Shown here: positions 39,133-47,084 of the stretch, one piece after another
Numbering within the stretch: position 1 is the stretch's first letter
How the letters are laid out: every line of letters starts with the position of its first letter
Assembly (NCBI GenBank): GCA_902763505.1
Contig: CACWSO010000017.1
Coordinates: 23,563-87,562, forward strand
Length of the DNA: 64,000 nt
Direction of reading: 5' to 3'
Source: an uncultured Eubacteriales bacterium
GTDB taxonomy: Bacteria; Bacillota; Clostridia; Peptostreptococcales; Anaerovoracaceae
Position numbers and translations under genes: made by a program
Notes under the pieces: generated by a model
Seen by the model: the letters and a program-made list of their open reading frames with translations, nothing else
Told to the model about the DNA's origin: nothing
Database searches by the model: none

Positions 39133-41581
39133 CATCCTGAAGCAGGACAGGGAGGCCTTCATCATTCCGAAGAAGGTACAGGATATGATCCCGATCCAGA
39201 CCATCTGGCCTGACGGGATCTTTTTGAACGGCAAAAACAAGTTCAGTAAAATGTACCGTTTTACGGATATCAACTATGCGGTGGCGTCCCGGGATGACAA
39301 GGAGGGAATGTTCCTGGAGTATTCGGAGCTTCTGAACTCGCTGGATTCCGGCAGCACTACGAAGATCACCATCAACAACCGCAGGCTGAACCGCCTGGAC
39401 TTCGAGGAGCAGATCCTGATCCGGATGCAGGAGGATGGGCTGAATGAATACCGTGAAGAGTACAACCAGATGCTGCTGGACAAAGCCACCGGTAGCAACG
39501 CCATCATCCAGGACAAGTATGTGACGATCTCCGTGGTACGTAAGAATATCGAGGATGCCCGCATCTACTTTGCGAGAGTAGGCGCGGATATGGTGGCACA
39601 CTTTGCCAGGCTGGGATCCGTATGCACAGAGATCACTGCAGTGGAGCGACTGCGGATCATCCATGACTTCATGCGGACCGGGGAAGAGACCAGCTTCTAC
39701 TTCGACTTGAAGGATCACATGAAGAAAGGACATGACTTCCGGGACTATATCTGTCCGGACATCTATGAGAACCACGGCGACTATTTCAAAATCGGGAATC
39801 GGTTTGGCCGCGTCCTGCTTTTGCGCGATTACGCTGCGTATATCAGGGACGACATGATCGCGGAGATCACGGACATCAACCGGAATCTGATGCTTTCCGT
39901 GGATGTGATCCCGATTCCCACCGATGAGGCGGTGAAGTTCGTGGAACAAAGGCTTCTTGGTGTCGAAACGAACGCCGCTAACTGGCAGAGACGGCAGAAC
40001 ATGAATAACAACTTTTCCGCAGTTCTCCCGTACGATATTGAGCAGCAGCGTAAGGAAACCAGAGACTTTCTGGAGGATCTGACCACGAGAGACCAACGCA
40101 TGATGTTTGCCGTCATGACGCTGGTACACACGGCAGATACCAAAGAGCAGCTGGATAACGATACCGAGGAGATCATGACTATCGTCAGGAAGAAGCTGTG
40201 CCAGATGAGCATTTTGAAACAGCAGCAGCTGGACGGGCTTAAGACCACGCTGCCGTATGGCACTCGAAAGATCGACGCCTTCCGCACACTGACCACGGAG
40301 TCGCTGGCAGTCCTCATGCCGTTCAGAGTACAGGAGGTCTATGACCGCCACGGCATCTATTACGGGCAGAACGTCATCAGCAAAAACATGATGATCGCAG
40401 ACAGAAGGAGGCTGCTCAACGGAAATTCCTTCATCCTGGGAGTGTCCGGGTCCGGCAAGTCGTTCACAGCAAAGAATGAGATCACAAATCTGATCCTGGG
40501 AACGGATGCGGATATCATCATCGTTGACCCTGAACGCGAATACGCGCCGCTGATCAGAGCGCTGGGAGGCTCGGTCATCGAGATTTCAGCGACCTCATCC
40601 AACCATATCAATGCCATGGATATGAACAGGGAATACGGCGAAACAGACCCGATCATCGAGAAGTCGCAGTTCCTGCAGAGCCTTTGCGAGCAGATCATTG
40701 CCGGTCACAAGTTCGCAAAGGGCCAGCAGTCCATCATCGACCGCTGTACAGAAAACGTCTACCGGTTCTATCAGCAGGGCAACTATCAGGGAACGCCGCC
40801 GACGCTGCAGGACTTCCGTGAAGAACTGCTGAAGCAGCCGGAGCCGGAGGCAAAGTCTCTGGCGCTGGAACTGGAACTCTTCACAAGAGGATCTCTGAAC
40901 ACCTTCGCCAAGCAGACTAACGTGGATACCAACAACCGCCTGATCTGCTATGACATCCTGGAACTGGGCGAACAGCTCAGGGCAATTGGTATGCTGGTCA
41001 TTCTGGATTCCATCCTGAACAGGATCACGCAGAACAGGCAGAAGGGCAAGCAGACCTTCGTATTCATCGACGAGATCTACCTGCTGTTCATGCATGAGTA
41101 TTCGGCGCAGTTCCTGTTCAAACTCTGGAAGAGGGTCAGAAAATACGGAGCGTTCTGTACGGGCATCACGCAGAACGTGCTGGATCTGCTGCAGTCTCAT
41201 ACTGCCAGGACCATGCTCTCAAACTCTGAGTTCATCGTCATGCTGAATCAGGCAGCGACGGACAGGATCGAACTTGCCAAGCTCCTGAATATCTCAGACA
41301 GGCAGCTTTCGTATATTACCAACGTGGACGCAGGGCATGGTCTGATCAAGGTTGGATCGTCTCTGGTGCCTTTCGAGAACAACTTCCCGAAGGATACGAA
41401 ACTGTACCAACTCATGACGTCCAAGCCCGGTGAAGGCTTCTTTCAGCAGAACCTGAAGCCGGAGTCAAGGCCTGTGATGACAAAGAAAGAGCAAGCGATT
41501 CTGGAGAAGATCCGCGAGATCGCCAGGACACCGGAAGAGTATGAGAAACTGGTGGACAAGTATCTGAAACCGGCAGACTAA
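39113..41581 (+). CDS. virB4: VirB4/TraE-type conjugation ATPase
   Basis: An 822-residue T4SS motor. The C-terminal ATPase domain has Walker A GVSGSGKS at about 443-450, DADIIIVDPEREYAPL and Walker B TFVFIDEIYLLF, then GITQNVLDLLQS. The N-terminal half carries the usual CagE/TrbE-type sequence (YAVASRDDKEGMFLEYSELL). It energises transfer and pilus assembly. The length is normal. Confidence 0.93.
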   Translation: MIKTLSNILKQDREAFIIPKKVQDMIPIQTIWPDGIFLNGKNKFSKMYRFTDINYAVASRDDKEGMFLEYSELLNSLDSGSTTKITINNRRLNRLDFEEQILIRMQEDGLNEYREEYNQMLLDKATGSNAIIQDKYVTISVVRKNIEDARIYFARVGADMVAHFARLGSVCTEITAVERLRIIHDFMRTGEETSFYFDLKDHMKKGHDFRDYICPDIYENHGDYFKIGNRFGRVLLLRDYAAYIRDDMIAEITDINRNLMLSVDVIPIPTDEAVKFVEQRLLGVETNAANWQRRQNMNNNFSAVLPYDIEQQRKETRDFLEDLTTRDQRMMFAVMTLVHTADTKEQLDNDTEEIMTIVRKKLCQMSILKQQQLDGLKTTLPYGTRKIDAFRTLTTESLAVLMPFRVQEVYDRHGIYYGQNVISKNMMIADRRRLLNGNSFILGVSGSGKSFTAKNEITNLILGTDADIIIVDPEREYAPLIRALGGSVIEISATSSNHINAMDMNREYGETDPIIEKSQFLQSLCEQIIAGHKFAKGQQSIIDRCTENVYRFYQQGNYQGTPPTLQDFREELLKQPEPEAKSLALELELFTRGSLNTFAKQTNVDTNNRLICYDILELGEQLRAIGMLVILDSILNRITQNRQKGKQTFVFIDEIYLLFMHEYSAQFLFKLWKRVRKYGAFCTGITQNVLDLLQSHTARTMLSNSEFIVMLNQAATDRIELAKLLNISDRQLSYITNVDAGHGLIKVGSSLVPFENNFPKDTKLYQLMTSKPGEGFFQQNLKPESRPVMTKKEQAILEKIREIARTPEEYEKLVDKYLKPAD

Positions 41582-41623
41582 ACAGACATTGGAGGCAGGA
41601 CCGCTGCCTCCGGATACATGGAT

Positions 41624-41968
41624 TTAATATGTCGAGGGCAGAGAATCTGCCCACTTAGACAGCGTATCCATTACTTCTTCTATCTCCCGGCTTAATTCAT
41701 CAGGAGAACATGATTCATACTGATACAGCATATGGCCGTCTTCTTCCCAGATCCATCCGGAGGGCAGTTCTTCCGGTGTGATTCCCGCGAATTCGAATTG
41801 AATATATGCGCTGTCGAAACCTTCTCTCACATGCCCGCTGCAGCACCAGGCAGTTCTGTAACCTTTCAGGTTCAAGATCTGTATCGTTGGAGCAATAAGA
41901 TCATCGATCTGCACTCCATGCTCCATAGGTTCAGCTGAAAGTTCAAAGGTCTTTTCATCCATGTACAT
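41624..41968 (-). CDS. hypothetical protein read against the conjugation operon (114 aa)
   Basis: Acidic protein with a good GGAGGTGTGG site 7 bases before ATG 41968, which supports it as a real minus-strand gene in the VirB4-hydrolase spacer. Sequence features are YRTAWCCSGHVREGFDSAYI and a Glu-rich helical C-terminus (EIEEVMDTLSKWADSLP). No family is recognised; the CCSGH motif may hold metal. Confidence 0.55.
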   Translation of the reverse strand: MYMDEKTFELSAEPMEHGVQIDDLIAPTIQILNLKGYRTAWCCSGHVREGFDSAYIQFEFAGITPEELPSGWIWEEDGHMLYQYESCSPDELSREIEEVMDTLSKWADSLPSTY

Positions 41969-42062
41969 AACCACACCTCCTACCAAATACAGAATACATA
42001 GACAGAGGCTTAAAAGCAACTGTTGTTGAAGGTTAAAAGTAACAGGAAAGGAGGGTGCTGAA

Positions 42063-43661
42063 ATGGCAGATATAAAGACAAGGCAGAGCAATAAAGGTAC
42101 GATCAGAACCATTGACCGGGCCTCAGCGATGACATCGCATGTCAAGGATGTGCACGCCAAGACGAAAGAAGAGATGCTGCACTCCAGAGAACAGAGCAGG
42201 GAGCAGGCATCCTCTCAGGCGTCTGATCAGATGGGACGAGGCGTGGAGCGAAGTGCGAGAAAAGCCGCCGCTTACAGTACAGATGCTGCAAAGGCAGGAT
42301 ACCGTGCGATCAGATCCAAGGAGAGCATCCTGCAAAGAAAGGCAGAACAGAAAATGGCCGGGGAAGAAGTGGCGCGTGAAACCTCGGCGATCCGTACAAG
42401 AGAGGTCGTTCTGCGGTCCCAGCGCATCAGAAGCAAAGGCCGTCCTGCTTTTGCATCAAGAAGGCAGCGGCTTTCCAGACCGGCGAGGACAACGAGAATG
42501 CCGGCGAATGCAGGTCTCAAAATGGCTAAGAAGCAGTTCCAGATGCAGAGACAGACCCGGATAGCGGCAAGGATCTCCAGAAAAGCAGCAGTGAGGGCTT
42601 TACGGAGCATCAAGGCGCTTCTGGAGAGCGCGAAGCTGTTGATAACGGCTCTGACCGCCGGAGGAAGCGTTGCCGTCGCCATCATCCTGATATTCGTGCT
42701 CTTTGGAGCGGCGTTCTATACCTTCGGGGATGACAGCTCCGATAACTATATCGAAGTCAGCCCAGAGGTGGAGGCCTATACGCCGCTGATCAGCAGATAC
42801 GCACAGCAGTACGGTATCGGTGAGTACGTGGAACTGATCAAAGCTGTCATGATGCAGGAGTCCGGTGGCAGAGGCACCGATCCAATGCAGTGCTCTGAAA
42901 GCCCATACAATAAGAAATACTCCCATGCTCCAAACAGCATCAAGGATCCGGAGTACTCCATCAACTGCGGCGTGCATTATCTCGCGGACTGCCTGAAACA
43001 GGCCCAGTGCAAAAGCCCGATAGATATGAATCACATCCGTCTGGCACTGCAGGGCTATAACTACGGAAATGGTTATATCTCCTGGGCCATCAAGAGAGAC
43101 GGTGGTTATACCGTTGCCAACGCCATTGCCTTTTCTGACATGCAGGCGAAGAAACATGGCTGGGACAGCTATGGGGATAAGCAGTATCCTGCGCATGTGC
43201 TCCGCTATTATCCATACGGCAGTTACAACATCGGCGTAGGGAACACAGCTATCGTACAGGTTGCTACCAAGGAACTCGGAAACCACGGCGGAAAGAAGTT
43301 TTGGAGCTGGTACGGATATAACAACAGGGTCAGTTGGTGCGGATGCTTCGTCAGTTGGTGTGCAAATCAGTGTGGATATATCAAATCAGGAACAATTCCG
43401 AAATTCTCCTGGGTGCCGGATATCGTCGACTGGGCAAAGAACCATCATCAATGGCAGAGCAGAAATTATAAGCCGTCTCCTGGGGATATTATCATCATTG
43501 ACTGGTATGCAGATGGAACCAGAGACCATGTAGGTCTTGTTGAACGATGTGATGGTAGAACGGTTTATACCATTGAAGGCAATCGAAGTGATGCAGTAAG
43601 TCGCGGATCCTATAGAGTTGGGAGTGGAACTATATATGGGTATTGCGTACCGAGATACTGA
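42063..43661 (+). CDS. conjugation-associated peptidoglycan hydrolase (lysozyme-like plus CHAP)
   Basis: A 532-residue bifunctional cell-wall enzyme opening a path for the T4SS. The N-terminal 190 residues are Arg/Lys-rich and probably cytoplasmic; a membrane helix spans about 196-220 (ALTAGGSVAVAIILIFVLFG). Outside, a lysozyme/SLT-like domain (about 235-385) has catalytic Glu266 in IKAVMMQESGG. The final CHAP/NlpC-P60 domain has SWCGCFVSWC (catalytic Cys426), DHVGLVE and GNRSDAVSRGSYRVG. It is the last conjugation gene before the defence island. Confidence 0.88.
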   Translation: MADIKTRQSNKGTIRTIDRASAMTSHVKDVHAKTKEEMLHSREQSREQASSQASDQMGRGVERSARKAAAYSTDAAKAGYRAIRSKESILQRKAEQKMAGEEVARETSAIRTREVVLRSQRIRSKGRPAFASRRQRLSRPARTTRMPANAGLKMAKKQFQMQRQTRIAARISRKAAVRALRSIKALLESAKLLITALTAGGSVAVAIILIFVLFGAAFYTFGDDSSDNYIEVSPEVEAYTPLISRYAQQYGIGEYVELIKAVMMQESGGRGTDPMQCSESPYNKKYSHAPNSIKDPEYSINCGVHYLADCLKQAQCKSPIDMNHIRLALQGYNYGNGYISWAIKRDGGYTVANAIAFSDMQAKKHGWDSYGDKQYPAHVLRYYPYGSYNIGVGNTAIVQVATKELGNHGGKKFWSWYGYNNRVSWCGCFVSWCANQCGYIKSGTIPKFSWVPDIVDWAKNHHQWQSRNYKPSPGDIIIIDWYADGTRDHVGLVERCDGRTVYTIEGNRSDAVSRGSYRVGSGTIYGYCVPRY

Positions 43662-43694
43662 TTATCGACTAATATTGGGAAATTGTATGAGAAT

Positions 43695-43725
43695 AATAGT
43701 GACAAATAGTGGCAAAATAGTGGTA
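43695..43725. repeat. three tandem direct repeats upstream of the defence operon
   Basis: AATAGTGACA, AATAGTGGCA and AAATAGTGGTA in direct succession, 35 bases after the hydrolase gene and 80 bases before the defence promoter. A short iteron-like array, possibly a regulator-binding site. Confidence 0.5.
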
Positions 43726-43802
43726 GAAGGGACCATCGCTTTATATATACAAAAAAAACCGTGAATAATCGGTAAATATGTACCTGCTCTCAAACAAGGT
43801 AA

Positions 43803-43859
43803 TTGTCAGCAATTAATTAAAATGGTATACTATATACTGGTTTGTTATACGTATTATAA
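43803..43859 (+). promoter_or_regulatory. promoter and operator-like repeats of the BREX-like operon
   Basis: TTGTCA (43803-43808), exactly 17 bases, TATACT (43826-43831). Two inverted repeats overlap or follow the -10: GTATA-CTA-TATAC (43825-43837) and TTATA-CGTAT-TATAA (43845-43859). A repressor binding there would block initiation. The WYL regulators downstream are the obvious candidates, but nothing ties them to the site directly. Confidence 0.75.
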
Positions 43860-43910
43860 GATTTAATTATCGATGAAGATTGAAGTAGTTCAAGTAATTA
43901 CGAGGAATAA

Positions 43911-46900
43911 TTGGATAAGCATGAATCAATACTAACAATAGAATATGAGGATAAAATTACACTCACACCAGAGCAAATTATCGCAAAGGTTTTCGATGAG
44001 TATCGAGATAATCCTATATCCACATTAAGGGCGTTTTATAAACAGAACCCTTATATTTCCCAATCTAGATTTGCGCGTTATATAAGGAACAAGTTTAACA
44101 TGTCTGTTAGTGATTATCTTTGTGATTTAGGAGTGTTAGCACCTTATCAGGATAGTAATAATTCAATGGATTTATCTGCAGAGGATGAACTTCATTTAAT
44201 CGAAGAATTGTTATTGCTTAGGTATAAAAACAATCCTGCCAAGTCACTGATGCAGATTAAGGATGAGAATACTGACATTTCTTTCGGAAAAATCAATCCT
44301 TTAACACGGACCGTTTACAACAAAACAGCAAAAGAGCGATTGGTTGATATAGGAGTCATTATTCCAGAAGAAGAACTACCAAAGAAAGATAATCGAACTT
44401 TAGAGGAGAAACTTGATGAGGTAAAAAAAGCACTAATAGAAAAGTATGCTGGCAAGGAGAAACCAACAACCTTAAAGGAACTGTTTTTTGACAATCCGGA
44501 TCTTAATCTGAATAGCGTTAACGCATGGACACGTGAGCTATATGATATTTCTGCTAAAGAGTATTATCTTCAGATTGGTGTGATGAGCGACGATCCTACT
44601 TTAATTCGTAGCGCAGAAGTTACTACTATCATTCAAGATATAGCAAAAGATAGTAATATGAACGAAGATGAACCCAATAAAGAAACAATAGGTTTTAGTA
44701 AAACGGATAAGTACAAAGAAATAGAGCCAACCTCTCTTTGGTTGATGGGAAGAACTATAAAGTGTTCCGATTGGACACAATTATATGTATCCTTTGTAAA
44801 TTTGCTTTTGAATCAATATCCAGGCTTAATACAAAATTTAAGCTCTGGATCATTTATTGAAAACTCTGATGACATAGATCTTTGCAAAGAAACTAGGGTA
44901 CATAGAATGAGAAAACCAGTAGAGATAGACAAGTTGTTTTTCGTTGAAACTGATTATCCAATTTCTGGTCTAATACAAAGGATGAAGGCATTACTTGAGT
45001 ATTGCGGCCTTGATTACAAGCAATGTAAAATCCGGTATAGTATGAAGACAGATGAAGTATTAGATAATGCTCTAGAATATGGCCATGCGACTAATAAAAG
45101 CAGTAAAGCAGTAGGAAACAATCAGGTTTCTGATTCTTCGAAGTATGATGAACCAAAGAATAATGAAAAGAAAAAGCCTGTTCGTATTATTTGGAACCAA
45201 AATGAAACGGCGCTGCTTATTGACACATACTTAAAAATTTCTTCGGGAGAGGTGACAAAAGGAGAAGCCATTCATTCCTTGTCTACAGTGTTGCGAAGCA
45301 GGGCTGCATCTAAAGGTATTGATATTGATAGCGATTTTCGAAACGAGAACGGTATCACAATGCAATTAGAAAACATTAGCCTTTTAATAGAAGGAGAATC
45401 TGCGGGGCATAGACATAATTCAAGCACATTTATTAGAACAGTTGATTTGTGGAAGAACTCTCCAACTGAGTTTGGTTTGATATTGAAGGATGCATTGGAA
45501 GAACTATCATCAATAGGTATTTTCTATTATCCCTCTGAAAAGAGCAAAAATGATTTAGATGAAATTAAACCATTAGTAGTTGATGATGAACCTCTTGAGG
45601 AGCCTAAAATTGTTACTTGTCATATAACTGCACATTCAAATAATCAAAATGAAACAAAGGGTGGTGTTGTTGAAAAAGAAAGGTTAGAAAAGACTCTTCT
45701 TTGTAGATATCGTAGCGGGATGCAGTTCGATTCAATAGACTTTGAAAATTTCCGTGAGATGTATAGCACTCTATACGATGAAAAACTCGATATTGATGAT
45801 GCTGAACTTGAAAAGAGGCTTCGTTTATGTGGAATCGTCTATAAAGATAGGCTTTTCCCTGCAGAGGGTATTATTGATAACGATACAAAAGAAAAGTTGT
45901 TTTACTATATTGAAAGCAGTTTTCAATCCGGAAAAAAAGTCTTGTACTACAAGGCTATTTTTGAGGATCTTTCAAATATTTTTGCCAACTGCTATTCGTT
46001 AACAGATGAAAATATGCTCAAATCATATATTGAATATGCAGCTGAGGACAATTGCTATTACTTTTTCCCCAATTACATGTCAAAAGAAGAGCAGGTGACT
46101 GTAGATCATAGCGCAGAAATTGAAGAATATCTACTTACTGCAGGAAAACCTATGGCTACAAACGATATATGCAGTGCACTTTCTCACATTCCTAGAGACC
46201 AAGTTGTTCGTATTATTACAACCGATCACCGGTTTTTGAGAAACGCAAAGGGCGAATATTTTCATATTAATATTTTTCAGATTACTACTGATGAGATTAA
46301 GCAGATTACTAGCATTATCAATGGGTTTATTGAAAAAGAAGAATATGCAATTTGGACGAATGTTTTTACGATAATCCAAGAAGAAATGCCCCTGTTTCTA
46401 GAAAACAATCTTTATCTTTCCGGCTTGGGTGTTCGTAATGCATTGGAGCAACACCTTGAAGGGACGTTTCACTTTGAAAGCGCGGTTATTAGTTTAGCTA
46501 AAGATCGATTTGCTATGAGGGATATTTTCCAACTTTATGCAAAACATCATATCAAGTTTTCTGCGGATGAAATATATGAATTAGCGAAGGAATTAGATTC
46601 AATTATATACTTTAATGCACTTTCCGAAGTATCTGTTCGTGTAAGCCACGATTTATTCATTTCAAAGGACCAGATATCTTTCGATGTAGCTGCAATAGAT
46701 AATGCGATCAATAGCTTTATGTCAAAAGATTACATAAGAATTCGTGAGATAGACTCGTTTCTTGTGTTTCCTAATGTGGAATATGAGTGGAATGAGTATT
46801 TATTAGAAAGCTTTGTAAATATGTATAGCGAAAAGTATAGCCTTCTTAACAACGGCTTTGCACTTAATAATGTAGCAGGAGTTATTGTGAAAAAGGAGGG

Positions 46901-47078
46901 CTCAATAAATGAATTTGTGGACGCTTGTGCTGCTGTGCTTGCGGATAGCCCTATTTCATTGAATAAGACCGAAGCTCTTAATTACCTTGCTGATGTCAAC
47001 ATGATAACGAGACGAAGATTTAAGGATTTAGAAGAAGCAATTAATAAAGCAAAGCAGATTCGAATGAGGAAAGGATAA
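43911..47078 (+). CDS. large DNA-binding-type protein with three N-terminal repeats, first gene of the defence operon
   Basis: A 1055-residue protein of unknown family. The TTG start is preceded by CGAGGAAT; no ATG near the 5' end fits. Three related units of about 58 residues occur at 21-78, 94-152 and 167-226, each ending in a similar motif (SDYLCDLGVLAP, KERLVDIGVIIP, KEYYLQIGVMSD). A central block (about 420-530) starting with IIWNQNETALLIDTYLKISS resembles domains next to HNH or restriction proteins. The C-terminal half looks like tandem winged helices (EIEEYLLTAGKPMATNDICS, SINEFVDACAAVLADSPISL). Six bases separate it from the PAPS-reductase gene, so it belongs to the system. It may recognise DNA sites or the invading DNA; this is inference. 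Confidence 0.6.
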   Translation: MDKHESILTIEYEDKITLTPEQIIAKVFDEYRDNPISTLRAFYKQNPYISQSRFARYIRNKFNMSVSDYLCDLGVLAPYQDSNNSMDLSAEDELHLIEELLLLRYKNNPAKSLMQIKDENTDISFGKINPLTRTVYNKTAKERLVDIGVIIPEEELPKKDNRTLEEKLDEVKKALIEKYAGKEKPTTLKELFFDNPDLNLNSVNAWTRELYDISAKEYYLQIGVMSDDPTLIRSAEVTTIIQDIAKDSNMNEDEPNKETIGFSKTDKYKEIEPTSLWLMGRTIKCSDWTQLYVSFVNLLLNQYPGLIQNLSSGSFIENSDDIDLCKETRVHRMRKPVEIDKLFFVETDYPISGLIQRMKALLEYCGLDYKQCKIRYSMKTDEVLDNALEYGHATNKSSKAVGNNQVSDSSKYDEPKNNEKKKPVRIIWNQNETALLIDTYLKISSGEVTKGEAIHSLSTVLRSRAASKGIDIDSDFRNENGITMQLENISLLIEGESAGHRHNSSTFIRTVDLWKNSPTEFGLILKDALEELSSIGIFYYPSEKSKNDLDEIKPLVVDDEPLEEPKIVTCHITAHSNNQNETKGGVVEKERLEKTLLCRYRSGMQFDSIDFENFREMYSTLYDEKLDIDDAELEKRLRLCGIVYKDRLFPAEGIIDNDTKEKLFYYIESSFQSGKKVLYYKAIFEDLSNIFANCYSLTDENMLKSYIEYAAEDNCYYFFPNYMSKEEQVTVDHSAEIEEYLLTAGKPMATNDICSALSHIPRDQVVRIITTDHRFLRNAKGEYFHINIFQITTDEIKQITSIINGFIEKEEYAIWTNVFTIIQEEMPLFLENNLYLSGLGVRNALEQHLEGTFHFESAVISLAKDRFAMRDIFQLYAKHHIKFSADEIYELAKELDSIIYFNALSEVSVRVSHDLFISKDQISFDVAAIDNAINSFMSKDYIRIREIDSFLVFPNVEYEWNEYLLESFVNMYSEKYSLLNNGFALNNVAGVIVKKEGSINEFVDACAAVLADSPISLNKTEALNYLADVNMITRRRFKDLEEAINKAKQIRMRKG

Positions 47079-47084
47079 CAGACT

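Noticed and set aside
39125-40351. 408-residue minus-strand frame inside virB4
   Set aside because: It is antisense to a clear VirB4 ATPase, with no ribosome site and no domain.
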